This document shows, in pieces, positions 1-12,152 of a stretch of DNA of 64,000 bases. Below the pieces are notes generated by a model. That model had not been told where the DNA came from and ran no database searches. It worked only from the letters and a program-made list of their open reading frames with translations. Source of the DNA: Gnetum montanum. Lineage: Eukaryota; Streptophyta; Gnetopsida; Gnetales; Gnetaceae. The stretch covers positions 1,121 through 65,120 of the forward strand of contig MNCI01002657.1 in assembly GCA_015680685.1 (NCBI GenBank), written 5' to 3'. Every line of letters begins with the position of its first letter. The stretch's first letter is position 1. A program made the position numbers and the translations under genes.

Positions 1-1100
1 GGAGTTCGACTGGATCGCGCGTGCACGCTCGTATTCATATGGTTGAGTGTACGGGTACCTCGCCACTCATCAATTATGAATAGTGTACTAAAAGCCATGG
101 ATCTGGCAAATGTTAGTATCCATCATTGGCCACCATAGTAGGGATCTCAACCACTAACACCTATGGAGTGCATGATGGAAAATATATGAGAGACCCTTGC
201 ACTAAAAGTACCATTAGGCATAATAGATGTCTATGGAAAAGAAAATGGGAAGATAAGAAAAAAGAGAAGTAAATTAAGGAATAACAAACAAAAGTAAAAT
301 ATCATGAGATAAGTGAAAAAATAAGCAAAGTAAGGAGAATGAAAAAAAATGAAAGGAGGTAGTAAATTGTCAAATTAAAATAAGTCAATCTACCAAGTCG
401 AATGTCATATCCTAGCCAAACAGGAAAAATTGAAAAAGTTAGTATCTAAGAAATAATTATCCATCATGAAACACTCTACTTATGAAAGAAGATCCTTGTG
501 GAATACAAGTAAATGTGAGCCTTGTGCATTGCTCCAACCATAAGGTTCTTGTGGGAGTATGACCTTGCTCATGACTAAAGGTGCTTGTGCGATCTTATAT
601 AATTTTTTTAAAATAAAATTGAAATTCATGGTAAGTCTTGGTTCAATCATGAGGTTCTTGTGGGCAAATAGTTTTGAAGAAAATAGATATGATGATGGCT
701 ATCTTAGAAACTGATGACATTTCTCATGCTACAACACTTATATGGCTAGTCCAAACATGACATATCCTTTTCTTCATATTGAAATATTAAAAAGGTAATT
801 ACAATCATGAATACTTTAAATCAAACTTGGCAATTATCCCAATGTTTCATGAAAGTAGGAAAAATAAAAAAAAATGTTGCAAAAAAAATTATTCTAAGGC
901 TCACCCCTAGATGGATTTTGGGTTTAAACCTTCCTATCTCAAGGTAGGAAGAGTTTTTCTTCTCCTTTTCATTCCAAACATATGCTAATGAATTATTTTA
1001 GAGTCTCAACTAACAATAGAGGATACCACTATCCTCAACAATTTTTAAGGTAAAAATTGTAAACTAAAATACATTATTTATTAAATTATAATATTACATA
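1..1100. other. AT-rich, no gene recognised
   Basis: I see no coding sequence here. The stretch is A/T-rich. A short motif of the form GGTTCTTGTGG recurs loosely at about 487, 543, 579 and 653. It lies just beyond the 3' end of the Gypsy integrase remnant (minus strand), so it may be that element's 3' untranslated region and LTR, but I found no matching second LTR inside the window. Confidence 0.4.
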
Positions 1101-1109
1101 AGGGTCTTG

Positions 1110-1430
1110 CTAAAGGTTAATATGAAAAGCTAGGACTTCTAATGGATTTTTGTCATTAATTTCATCATCATTGGGATAAGTTGGGTTACTTAGCTCAACT
1201 AATTCATCTTCTTCAAGTTGCTCAATGAAATGTTAATAATATAATTTAAGTCATTGTGCATTGACTAGAAATGTAGCTAAGGAATCATCAATTGGTAAAA
1301 TTAGAGTAGTTTCATTAGCATTGGGTTACACTACTAGACATGGGCCTTTCCATCTAGTTGTTAACTTGCCTAGAAATTCATGTAATTTCATATTATACAA
1401 AGAACTTTATCACCTAAGGAAAAGTATTTC
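1110..1430 (-). pseudogene. Gypsy integrase C-terminal remnant
   Basis: Read on the minus strand, this encodes the end of a Gypsy polyprotein. The segment KLHEFLGKLTTRWKGP followed by CLVV is the chromatin-side C-terminal part of integrase that follows the catalytic core in plant Gypsy elements. It is followed by an acidic tail ending near 1,110. Stops occur at several points, so it is not expressed. No integrase core, RNase H or reverse transcriptase lies upstream on this strand; the next coding sequence (about 2.4-4.3 kb) is a protease and gag. Either about 3 kb of pol was deleted or this is a separate element. What is seen is the motif and its stops; the family assignment rests on known Gypsy integrase tails. 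Confidence 0.65.
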
Positions 1431-1484
1431 TTGAAAATTCATGCTTTAATGGTTACATGTTTTTATTATTCATAGGCCTCAGGT

Positions 1485-2390
1485 GTTGACGGTGATGGCT
1501 TTAGGAATGATGTTAACAATGGTTCTTCATGGCTCAATTTTGTCCACTAATGGACATGTTGTATTTTGTTATTTTTGTTGCATCATTGTTGCATCTATGT
1601 TTATTTGGCTATAATGGCCATAGAGACAATGTCTTATTATAATTTTGTTGTTGTTTTTGTATGTTGCACTATGTAACTATGGCTATTGATATTTATTTTT
1701 TGATTTTATTTTTTGCTATTATCACATAGTGTGAATATGGCTATTTTCTTGGTTTTGAATTTCAATGTTTCATATTTTTTTCTTCAAATTTAAGTAATAT
1801 AAGAAGGCCATGAGCTAAGGAAAAAATGAAAGGCAAGGTCACAACATAAAACTAATTCAATAAAATCATGAAAGAAAGGCATAAATCTTAAAGTAAAACT
1901 ATAAACCTCACTATAAGGTAAACATGGCATAATGCATAAAAAATGAAAAGAATAGGTAGCTACCTATTTATTAGTTTTAGGCGTTGGTGGGCCATTATCT
2001 AGCTAGTTTTGAACCTTGACGAGCCATCATCTTGACAATTTTAGGCCTTGGAAAGCCATGATTACATTTTTCTAACAAGTGTGGAATAGCTTCAAAAGAT
2101 CATATAAGGATAAAAAAAACAATGAAACATGATATAAAGTTGTGAAGGTAAACAAACAACCATTAAGAAAAGAATGAATAAGATGCTTAAAATGAATTTG
2201 TTGCTTGATCTTTGATAGATCTAGGAGCTTTTTTTGTTCAATCCTAGTTTCATGATTCTTCCCATTTGATATGGAAATTGGTAGGTGCTTTTTTTGACCA
2301 TTTAAAATTTTAGAGTTGGAATTGTTAATATTTTCATTATATTATTGATTTCACTAGCCTCAGCTTGAGTTTTGGGAGTTTCCTCCTAAA
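1485..2390. other. Non-coding downstream region of Gag-protease element
   Basis: No gene recognised. The part from 1,560 to 1,800 is T-rich. The part from 1,970 to 2,065 holds about three units of the 32-bp repeat that also follows the protease at 11.5-11.8 kb and, inverted, at 36.0 kb. The order protease, spacer, 32-bp repeats (minus strand) is therefore conserved between copies. Confidence 0.5.
1970..2065 (-). repeat. 32-bp tandem repeat, about 3 units
   Basis: Units have the shape AGTTTTAGGCxTTGGxGGGCCAT and start near 1,973, 2,006 and 2,038. They are diverged versions of the longer array at 11,500-11,830. The position downstream of a protease reading frame is the same in both places. Confidence 0.6.
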
Positions 2391-2990
2391 AATTCATCTT
2401 TGAACCTTGATCAATGTTGACATTGTTGATAGATGATAGAAACATTTTGTTCACATGAATGAAAATTTTACTACCCTCATATGGCAAGTAAATATCCTGG
2501 TGTATAGGAGATGAGACTAACCAAAGCTAGGCCAACCATGGACTTCCTAGGATCAAGTTGAAATTGAATGCCTCTTCGACTACTAGGAAATTAAAAAACA
2601 TAGGAAATCATTCTTTGGCTACAAAGTCCAAGATGATAGAACCTCATACTACTACTCATGACCCATTGAATGAATTAAGTATAGAGGTAGAGGTTTCTTA
2701 AGTATTTTTGGTTAATCTTACTTTCTCAACAATAGTGTATGGTATCATGTTGGTCATCGCCTTGTCATCTACATCAACATAATGAACCTTATACCTATCG
2801 ACATGTATGGTAATGAGGAAAGGAGTAGATAATACGCCTCTATTTCAAGAGTCAATGTTCACCTCACTATCATGAACTTTGAGCCTTGGTTGATGCTTGT
2901 TTCCCCCAAGTGATGCTTGCTCAATGATAGAGTGGATGAACTCTTTATTAGCAGGCATGTCTTCACTCATAGGAAGAGTAATCAACACTT
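2390..2990 (-). pseudogene. Retroviral-type aspartic protease, Gypsy family A
   Basis: The minus strand encodes a Gypsy protease. The strand order is a leader with SIIEQASLGG, then PFLITIHVDRYKVHYVDVDD carrying the active-site aspartate region (seen as VDDKAMTN, where a DG or DSG would be expected), then FLVVEEAF followed by LILGSPWL, and finally IHQDIYLPYEG. This pseudo-protease would normally mature the Gag precursor in the cytoplasmic particle. Several stops interrupt it, and the missing glycine after the catalytic aspartate would itself inactivate it. It is clearly homologous to the copies at 12.15-12.73 kb and at 35.1-35.7 kb (plus strand). Upstream lies gag; downstream there is no reverse transcriptase, only spacer and 32-bp repeats. 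Confidence 0.75.
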
Positions 2991-2999
2991 TATCTAATG

Positions 3000-4305
3000 C
3001 ATCCCTCTAAGCAGAGAAGTCATAACTAGGTCATATAAGTTCAAAAATGTGTTCTTTTAATTGAGTTATCATTTTGTTTATTCCATTGTTGTGATAAAAT
3101 TCTTTCCCTTGGCATGTGATCTTTCAGCCTTGGTATCTTGATTTCCTCCATTCTTCCTAAAGTCTTTGGCTTAGGTTTCAATGTATGTACCTTGGGCACC
3201 TTTTCCATGGGTGTAGATAGTCTTGGTGTAGGTCTTGGCTAGTCAACTTATTTCCAAAACTTTTTTTATTATCAATCTTGAGTGGACTCAATTGTTAGTT
3301 TAGTAATAGGTTATTTTCATCATTGTTGTTATGGTGATCTCTTATTAATTGTTGAGTTATTCTCCACTAAAGTTACGATTTGGTCATGGGTTATCATAGG
3401 TTTTCGTATGGATGGTAGAGGAACCCTAATAACAAAATATTTCCTCCCCTTAGAGGGTTTGTAATGCTTCATTTGGGTTATGGTGTTGATGTTATTGAAG
3501 GTGAAACTCATATGATGAAAGGTTTCTTAGGAGATGGAGGCGATGATACCGTAAAGGTGAAGGGGATTTTAGGCTTTATGTTCTAAGGCTGCGTACTAGC
3601 TAATGGGATCTTGATGACAAATGATTCTCTAGGAATATTAGATTGTTTGGTTACTATGAATAAGGCAATGGTATAAGAGTTATTGTTGGTGTTTGAAGAG
3701 TTGGGCTCATCCAATTTCAACTATCCATGGTTGATCATCTTCTAGAGGTCATCTTTAAGAACTACATAGAAATTAGTGTCATGATTGGCTATTTGATGGT
3801 AATGGAAAAACCTATCTATTCTAAAGTACTTTGTTAGTTTCAGATCACCTTTGGTTGCTATTTTTGTATCTCTAGCTATGTTAAAAAGATGATCAAGCCT
3901 CTTACAAGCTTCCTCAGATAGTTTCTTATGTTGTATATGATTATCTTTAAGAAACTATTATAAAATATTAGAGGGCTTCATAGGAAACCTAGTGTACTTA
4001 TTCTATCCTTTTTCCCAAAGTCTGGTCTTTGTTAATTAGGAGTGTAGAAGGTAAATAGTTGTGATGAGTCAGAAGATGTGTTGTGTGGTAATGATCTCTA
4101 CCTTTCCACTTGTCTTGACTCTTTTGTTACTACTAGCACAATTTTTTCTTACTTACTTATCTTCCTATCTCTTGTCACATGTTTGTTTTTATAGGCTACA
4201 TAGGCTAGATCATTATTGGCCTTAACCACCTTCTCGATGTTCTTAGTTTACAAAAAGGTTTAGCTGAATGATTAGAGCTCTAAGTAGTAGATGTAATGCC
4301 TAAGA
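3000..4305 (-). pseudogene. Gypsy gag, family A, truncated at the 5' side
   Basis: This is the C-terminal part of a plant Gypsy Gag, read on the minus strand. The sequence TKNIEKVVKANNDLAYVAYK follows a decayed LYYLEL block. Both align with the plus-strand copy at 33.6-33.8 kb, where the preceding Retrotrans_gag core is present. Near 3,870-3,790 is a knuckle-like segment HYHQIANHDTNFYVVLKDD; in the family this is a C-x2-H-x4-H-x3-C nucleic-acid-binding motif, and its cysteines are mutated here. A proline-rich linker with KYFVIRVPLPSIRKP lies at about 3,340-3,450. The gag core is missing because homology stops at about 4,305, where an LTR-like repeat begins. Stops are frequent. Confidence 0.7.
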
Positions 4306-4307
4306 AA

Positions 4308-6090
4308 TTTGGTTGCTAGAAAATCAAAAATTCTAGGTGAAATATCCTAACCTTGGATCCTAAGGGCCTCTGAGAAAGGGGATTCAAGGTGCCCTAGATG
4401 ATCTTGTCGATCACCCAAGGACTTTGGAAGTGTTAACAATGCAATATAATTTGACAGAGAATGCAAATCTAATATAACAAAAAGCATAAAATTTAAACTT
4501 AGAATGAACTTGCACAAAAAATGAACTATTGATTTTTATTAAAATAACAAAAAATATTACAAGAGAAGAGTTTCAAGATATACAAGTGTGTAACTAAATG
4601 CACAAGGAGTTTCTTGAATGGTGCTTAAAGTCTAGTGAAATTGGTAGTTCATGTTACCAATCGGTTTCACGATCTAGGTGCTTTCAAGCTCCAACTTTTG
4701 AAACTCCTTATTAGTTCTTAGATGTGGATCTATTATGTTGATGAATAGGGGATAAGGTTTTTGCAACATTGGTGCAAGTGACAATAAGATTCATGCAACA
4801 TTTATTGCAAAGGAGGTAAGGTTTATGCATAGGGGATAAGGGCATAAGGTATGTGTTTGAATTTTTTGTATTGGGCATTGCAATGAGAGTCTTCAAAGCT
4901 ATGCCAATTGCCAATTTTTCAAAAACTCTTATAAATGATAATGGTTAAAAGTGCTTAAGTTTGAAAAAGGTTTTCCAATATCCCCCTCCCCAAGAACCTA
5001 TTTAATGTGTTCAAAATCTTTATTTATAGGCCATAAGGTTACTGGTTCTTAGGTTGCAAATTTCTACCATTATTGCTAACAGATTGAGGCAATGTGGAAG
5101 TGTGATAGGCCTTTAATTCCAATGTGATTTTTCATTATGGTAAGATTTGATATCTCCAAGCCACCAAAACCATGCTGGATATCATAAATAGTAAACGTAC
5201 ATTTCTAGCTATGATCGCTTCACCCACCAACACTATTCTTATAGCATCCATGCTAGAATTATTGGATTAATGCTGAAATTATTGAGAGAGAAAAATCCCC
5301 AACCACTCCAACATTGGCTTTGTAGAGAAATATTGAAGGTTGTGGAAGCTATGCTAGAAACTAATATGAAAATGAAAACCAAAACCTGCCAACACTAGCC
5401 TTTGTAAAAAAGTAGAAACCCATAACTCCAACGCAGGCTTTGTGGCATCCATACTAAAGATCATGGCAACTATGTTCACCATTGCTAGGAAAGTGAAAAT
5501 CCAAATCTCTCCATTTTTGATTTGTGGCATACATGCTAGAACAATTGGAAACTATGTTGGCCTTGTGAAACCACATTGGCATTGTGGCATCCACACTAGG
5601 ACCAAGCTGGAACTAAGCTGGCTAAGTAGGAAGCCAGATGCAAGTTGGGTGTAGGTGGTTTTAATGTAGTTGAGGTTATGATCCATGAAAAATCCTTTAA
5701 AATGCCAAATTTGGTAGTCCAAAAGGAATTTTTAACCTTTCCAAGCCCAAATATAGACATGACATGACTTTTTTGACTTGGGAAGTAAGGCTACAACAAT
5801 TTATTAGGCATTTTTTAGCCCCAAAAGTTCAGGTATGTGAGATTGCACGTCATCTATTGCAAACCTCATATTTTTACAACACAATTCTAGCCTTGGTTTT
5901 GATGGTAAAGGTTACAATGCTAAAGGATTACAACATAAATTTTCTTAGTGGTGTTTCATTGGTTCCTCTTTGTCAATGTTTGGAGGATTGACCCGAGAGA
6001 CATCAACAAAGAATACAAAACACCACTATAGGTCCATCACCAATGTTTCCTCTTTGTGCTTGATTCTATAGTGTTGAACCATATCAAAGA
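4308..6090 (-). repeat. LTR-like long repeat L, copy 1
   Basis: The sequence beginning TTGGTTGCTAGAAAATC matches 28,275 onward at many points, including TAGATGATCTTGTCGATCAC against TAGATGATCTTGTTGATCAC. Near the other end, the block around 5,985-6,060 (CATCAACAAAGAATAC, CACTATAGG) matches 29,435-29,490. Weaker matches run on past 6,300. The stretch abuts a truncated gag, as an inserted LTR would. The segment 5,160-5,640 holds degenerate repeats containing CATGCTAGAA and GTGGCATCCA. I could not define exact TG..CA ends. The ORFs inside are not convincing. Confidence 0.5.
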
Positions 6091-7400
6091 GTGCTTTTCA
6101 TGATGAGATAATTTTATGGTAACATGATAGAGGTTTAAGACTATATTTAATCATGAGGAAATGATCACATAGTTAACAATGAGTTTCAAATGTTGGCATC
6201 ATGATTATGGTTATGATGATGACATTCTAGCTAATTTATAGAGTCTTTATGCTTCATGTTTTGAAGTGTTGGTCCCTCAATAATATTTTTGAGAAAAAAC
6301 ACCCCACTCCAAGGTTTCTTTCGCATTTGCCTCCTTTACTAGTTTGGAGCCATTGATTTGTCTTTTGATCTTCATCAGCCTTTTGGGTTCTTAGCAATTT
6401 ACTTCTTCATTTTTTCTTTTTCTTCATTTTTAGGATGAAACCTCCATTGGGTTTAATTATCAAGGAAATGTTTGATTTGGCTTTCCCATTGAATGATATG
6501 TGTTACATTCAATATACTTAATGGTGGAGCATGATGAGAGAACATCACATAGCCATAATGCATGAGTGTCAAACATAGGTCATCCTTGTTATTTAGGGTA
6601 ATGAAGGTTAAAATTAGGATATGGGACTAGGATTAAGGAATATTAATGGAAATAATGTTGAAACAAGTAGTCTTAGTATGGAAGGACAAGCTAACCAATT
6701 TTTGTGCATCAAGGTCAAGTGGTAACTTGTTGATACAATGAGTTGCTTCCTTGTGATGACTTTAGGTTTCATCCTGCAAGCATAACTCCAAGAGAACAAG
6801 AAAATAAGTCAAAGAAAAAATGTTGTTACAAGATAATGGATAGGGCCACATGAGATAACTATCCAACAAGACCATACTAGGTCACCATTTCTAAACCATA
6901 GGAGGATCTATGTAACGTGCATCAAATTTACAAAGTACTAAAGTTCATTCATTGTGCAAAATGAGGAGATAAAGAGAAAGAGAAATCATGTGCAAGCTTG
7001 CCTATTATATACCATTAGAGTCATCAACATTTGTTATTCATTGTAACTTTTCAACAATGGTAAAGAACACATTATGATATTAGATGGGAACTTCCTCCGT
7101 GATAGTTCTGGCTTCAAGGTTAATGATGATAAGGCTACTTTAGGATGTTAATGTTGTATGATAGAATGGTCTTCAGGCTTATTGCTTAGATATTTTAGGT
7201 TAACTTGGTCTAATGACATCATGATAGGGGTCCATGTAGGCTTTAAGGGTCAAATTTGCTCCCTTATCCTCCTAGCCCAATCCTACATGAAAACATAAGC
7301 ACTTCAAGTGGCACCTGTGTAATAAAATTGTTAAAATAATGTAAAATAATTTATCAATTATGCATGGATAGCCAAACATGTTACATCAATGGCTGAATAA
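6090..7400. other. No gene recognised
   Basis: AT-rich non-coding sequence with no recognisable protein similarity on either strand. Weak similarity to 29.6-30.05 kb suggests it continues the long repeat L. The open frames present are short and have no family features. Confidence 0.4.
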
Positions 7401-7990
7401 AGTTCAAACAAGGTCACTAAAGATTATAAGAGGTAGGATAAAACAAATTGTGTGAAACAAAGGCTAAATAATGTGAAATAAGGTATAAGGAAGGCCAAAT
7501 GATGGTAGAATGGAGCCAAATGAAGGAAAAATGATGGTAAAACTCCATTCAACAATGTCAATCAAGGTTACACTATGGTCAACAAGGATCATAAGGGATA
7601 GGATAAGGTATATGGGGTAAACCAAAGGCCAATTAACATGGGACAAAGCTAAATGATGATCAAATGGAGTCCAAATGGGTGTCAAATCCCACCCAATGAT
7701 GTTAAAAATGGTTAGGCAAGGTTACAGTAATTTCCAATGCTATAAATTATTGTCAAACCAAGTTCTCCAAGGCCAAATGATGTCAAATGATAGTAACATT
7801 TGATGGAACAAGGATCAAATGATAAGGAAATGATGAAAATGAAGCCAAATGACATCAAATGATAGGGCAACAAAGGTCAATGGTGCGTGATAGGGTCAAA
7901 CTAATTCAAAACATAATGAGACAAGGCCAAATTAATCAAAGTGGGAAATAAGGGGTAAAACATGATCAGTAGTAGTCAAACAATGTTAGA
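7400..7990. repeat. Degenerate tandem repeat, about 160-bp period
   Basis: Three or more diverged units begin at about 7,404, 7,564 and 7,720 with AAGGTCACT, AAGGTTACACT and AAGGTTACAGT. They share the order of GGATAxxAT, AACAAAGGC and AAATGATG motifs. The unit interior is full of shorter CAAATGATGG words. Because copies are very diverged, the period is approximate. Confidence 0.5.
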
Positions 7991-8109
7991 TTTTACTAAT
8001 TTTAGGCCTTAGTGGATCATGACATGAAGCTATAGAATTGATGGGGGAGTTTGGACACTTGGGGAGGCCATTTTAAGGCTGTTAGAAGGCTAAAATGAAA
8101 ACCCAATTT

Positions 8110-11100
8110 CCAACTATGTTGGACCCATGTTGGATCCACACTGGCTAGCATGGATGGGATAAGCTCTAGCATGGAAAATGTTAAACATTTAGTTTCATGG
8201 TTTTTATGGCTAATTTTTCATCCTAATGGTCTATATTGCCAATGTAGTGGGCTAGGAGTGAAGTTTGATTAATTTTGATGTTGATTTGACTCTTTGGAAG
8301 CCACAAATGCCATCATGAACTGCTATCTATAGTAGGACTACATTGGGCAGCATCACCCCAGTGTGGTTCCATGAGAAAAATAGGTTTGTGGCATTTCAAG
8401 GTCAAAATTTATGCTCTAGTAACTTCCTAAGCTAGTAGTGGAGCATCATGGTTGGAAATCAGTTGTTTGAAGACTAAAACAGGCTCATGGAAGTGAGGTT
8501 TGGAACCATACCATCCTAGACTACACTAGCTAGCATAGTTGGGGGTGTCCTCAGCATGGATGAATTAAAAATGAGTTTTTGATGGTTAAAATAGGATGAA
8601 ATTGTAGTAGAAATTAAGCTTTCAAGATTCCAAGCTTCCCTAGTTAAGTTTTGGGCCATTTAAAGTGAGGTAATGCTAGTAAAACCCTCTTGGAATTCAA
8701 ACTACATTGGAGCCACACTGGCCAGCATGGCTTTATCCCTCCCAAGTGTAGTTACATTTGGATCTTGGATTTTCATGAGTTCTAGTGGCCAACTGACCAA
8801 GTTTTTGAATTCCCAAGGTTTCTAGTATTCATGGCTAGGATTTAGGCTCAAAATGTTTCAATTATAATGGTTGTTTTGGCCTTGATATGGTCATCCCTCA
8901 TGGACTACATTTGACAACATAGTCCTAGTGTGGGTTGGAAGGAAATGATGGATTTTTACCATTTTTTATGATCTCTGAATGCTATGGTGGGGTTATGGGA
9001 TTAGGATGATGCACCCAGAGGATAATTTGGCTTGTTTATTACCTATTTTTGAGTATTCATAAAGGAGCCATGATGGGAATATGCTAGCCAACATAGTCCT
9101 AGGTCTCTTAAATGTGGTCCCAAGGTTGGAGTTGGTTTTTGCTTAGTTTTTAGGAATTTTAGGGTTACTGGGGATCTCAAAAAGATGTGAAGACTGGGAT
9201 ATGTCATTTTGAGGGGGGTTTTTTTTAGAATTTGATGGTCAAACCTCAACTAAACATACTAGGACTATGCTAACTAGTGTAGTTGGTGTGTCCCCCCAAC
9301 ATTGTTCCAAGGTTAGGATGAGGTTTTAACTAATCTTGTTTGGTTATTTGACATTTTAGGTTGACTAGAAATTTTAGAAAGGTTTAAAGGTCAAGAAATA
9401 TAACTTTGAAGGTTATATATGGAATTTTATGATCAAAACCCTACCAACCACATTAGGACTACACTAACTAGCCTGGTTGGGGTGCCCCCAATTGTGGTTC
9501 ATCCAAGACTAGTGATTTTTGACACTTTTTGTTGCATTTTGAAAGGTTATGAAGCTACCAGAGGCTCCAACTAGGGTTTCAAGCTTGAAATGATCATTCG
9601 AGAGTTGATTGGAAATTTGGTTAATGTTTGGAACTGCCATCCCCCTTGGAACTATGCTAGCTTGTGTAGTTGTGAAGAAATAATTTAGAAGGCCAATTGA
9701 CTAAGTTTTTAGGTCCCTGGTGATGTTGGTGCCTATGGCTATAGTCCAAGCTTAAAATTGATAATCCCAAAGGTCATTAGAACCTTTTTTTATCACTTTT
9801 TCTTAGAGCTATGCTAGCCAGTGTAGTTCTAGGGTAGTTGTGAAGAAATCTTGATGTTCAGATAATCTAAAAGGTTAATCAACTAAGCTTTTGGGCCTTT
9901 GGGGCTGCAAGTGCCTATGGCTATGGTCTAGGCTTAAAATTATTGATCCTAGAGGTCATTGAAATATTTTTTTGTCATTTTTCCTTAGAGCTACATTGGC
10001 CAACATAGTTCTAGTATAGTTGTAAAGAAATCTTAATTTCTGACCAATCTATAAGGCCAATCAACTATTTTTTGGGTTCCCAAGGTTACTAGTGCCTATG
10101 GCTATGGTCTAGGTTTAAAATTATTAACCCCAGAGATTAATGGAACCTTGTTTTTGCCACGTTTTCTCAAAGCTATGTTGGAAAGTGTAGTTCCACTATA
10201 TTTGTGAAGAAATCTTGATTTCTAAATAACCTAGAAGGCCAATTTGCTAAGTTTTGGGCCTCTAAGGCTTCAGGTGCCTATAGTTATTGTCCATGCTTAA
10301 AAATATTAATCCCAAAGGTCATTGGGACCTTGTTTTTTTCATGTTTCCATAGAGATATGCTAGCTAGCATAGTTCCAAAGTATTTATAAAGAAATCTTAA
10401 TTTCTAGGCAATCTAGAAGGCCAATTTTCTAAGTTTTTGGGCCTCTGAGGCTTCTAGTGACTATGGCTATGGTCCATGCTTAAAAATATTGACCCCAAAG
10501 GTCATTGGAACCTTGTTTTTGCCACTTTTACTTAGAGATATGGTAGCTAGCATAGTTTCAAAGTATTTATAAAGAAATATTGATTTCTAGGCAATCTAGA
10601 AGGCCAATTGACTAGGTTTTGGGCCCCTAGGGCTACTTGTGCCTATGGCTATGGTCTAGGATTAAAATTGTTGATCCTAGAGGTCATTGGAACCTTTTTT
10701 TCCACCTTTTATCATATCTAAACTATTGAGCATAGTTCTAGCATAGTTGTGAAGAAATCTTAATTTCTAGGCAATCTAAAAGGCTAATTAGCTAAGTTTT
10801 GTGGCCCCTTGGGCTATTGGTGTCCATGGTTATGGTCCACACTTAAAATTATTCATCCCGAAGGTCATTGGAACCTTGGTTTTACCACTTTTTATCATAT
10901 CTATGTTGGCCACCATATTATTGGGTGCCTCTAGTATAGTTATGAAGAAAATGATTGATTTCAACCATTTTAAATTATTTTTTAGGGTTTGGTTACTATC
11001 AATGAATTTGGAAAGGGTAAGACTAGGTGTGATCATTTTGAGGTCAATCAAAGGCCTGGTTGATGTAAACCATCTCCACCTTTGATAAAACTATGCTAGC

Positions 11101-11125
11101 TAGTGTAGTTTTAACTTTGTCCAAT
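8110..11125. repeat. Satellite-like tandem array, period about 183 bp
   Basis: A marker word of the form CTATGCTAGCxAGxxTAGTT recurs near 8,335, 8,520, 8,706, 8,905, 9,085, 9,262, 9,450, 9,650, 9,810, 9,996, 10,175, 10,355, 10,540, 10,725, 10,905 and 11,090. A second marker, TGTGAAGAAATCTTGATTTC, falls at 9,839, 10,021, 10,203, 10,385, 10,568 and 10,748, giving intervals of 182, 182, 182, 183 and 180 bp. The right half is the more homogeneous; units left of about 9,650 are diverged but keep phase. About 16 units are visible. The array lies next to the non-coding tail of a Gag-protease element, where plant Tat-type Gypsy elements are known to carry tandem repeats. Open frames inside (for example 10,801-11,085) follow the repeat and are not genes. 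Confidence 0.85.
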
Positions 11126-11500
11126 GTAGTTTTTCAAAGATGGTGTTATTTTCATATGAGTTTTTAGTCATTTTAGCACTCAGGATCCTCTGATAAGAAT
11201 TTATTAGCTTTCATGAGTTAAGGATGGATGGCTATGAGGTGTTTTTTTATTATGGTTGATGCTTGCAACCCATTCTAAGGCTTGTTTTAATATTAATCAT
11301 AGCATAATTTTTGTAAGAATGTATCAATCCCATTGTATTGGGATTTTTATTGGTTTGTATACTAATGCTACATTGGTTAAAATGCAAGTACATAAGGCAT
11401 CAATTGGTAAAATATAAATGTAAGACCATCAAGAAAAACAAAATGAAAGATATGGTAATATAAAGATAAGAAAGAGAAAAGAGTTACAAATGCCTTGTCA
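11125..11500. other. Spacer between two tandem arrays, no gene
   Basis: Unique-looking AT-rich sequence between the 183-bp array and the 32-bp array. I see no coding potential or structural signal. Confidence 0.4.
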
Positions 11501-11830
11501 ATTTAAGGCCTTGGCAAGTAATGTTGTTGCTAGTTTAGTTCATGGTGGGTCATAATAGTGCTAGTTTTAGGCCTTACTAGGCCATGGTGTTGCCAATTTT
11601 AGGCCTTAGTTCACTGCAAAATTGCAAATTTTAGGCCTTAGTGGGCTACAAAATTGCCAAATTTGGGCCTTAGTGGAGCATGGTGTTGCTATTTTTATGC
11701 CTCAGTGGGCTATGAAATTGCTAGATTTGGGCCTTAGTGGACCATGGTGTTGCTAGTTTTAGGCCTTAGAAGTTTGTAATATTGCTAGTTTTAGGCCTTG
11801 AAGGACTGTGGTCCATACCTGCCTAGCAAG
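11500..11830 (-). repeat. 32-bp tandem repeat array, about 10 units
   Basis: Consecutive units of 32 bp of the type TAGTTTTAGGCCTTAGTGGG followed by CCATGGTGTTGC fill this stretch. Alternate units end in ATGGTGTTGC and in AAAATTGC, which hints at a higher-order 64-bp dimer. The same repeat occurs in about three units at 1,970-2,065 and, inverted, at 35,985-36,080, and a single unit is at about 7,995. It is a constant part of the Gag-protease family downstream of the protease. Confidence 0.85.
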
Positions 11831-12150
11831 TATGGGATAGCATTGAAAAGATGTATAAGGATAAAGCAAACCATGAAACATGGTATATGGTTGTAAAGCT
11901 AAACAAGGTTACATTAGCAAAGGAAGGGATAATATATCTACAATGCATTTGTTGCTTGACCTTTCATAAATCAAAGGGATTTCTTTGTACGATTGCACTC
12001 TCATCATGCTTCTTGTTTAACATGGAAATTGGTAGGTGTTTCTATTGATCACTTAATTTCATAGGTTTGGTAACTTTATCTTCATTGTTGTTATTGTTTT
12101 TGGCCCTAGCTTGATGTTTAGGAGTCTCCTCTTGAAACTCCACCTCTAAA
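11830..12150. other. Spacer between 32-bp array and protease
   Basis: Aligns with 2,070-2,390 (shared words CCATGAAACATGGTATA / CAATGAAACATGATATA and ATGGAAATTGGTAGGTG), so it is the conserved 3' non-coding part of the family A element. I see no gene. Confidence 0.5.
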
Positions 12151-12152
12151 TC

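Noticed and set aside
10801-11085. 94-codon open frame that looks like a small membrane protein
   Set aside because: It lies in the 183-bp tandem array and its frame follows the repeat units; there is no sign of independent coding.
8110-11830. CRISPR-like array
   Set aside because: Units of 183 and 32 bp are head-to-tail without unique spacers between conserved repeats, and the context is plant retrotransposons.
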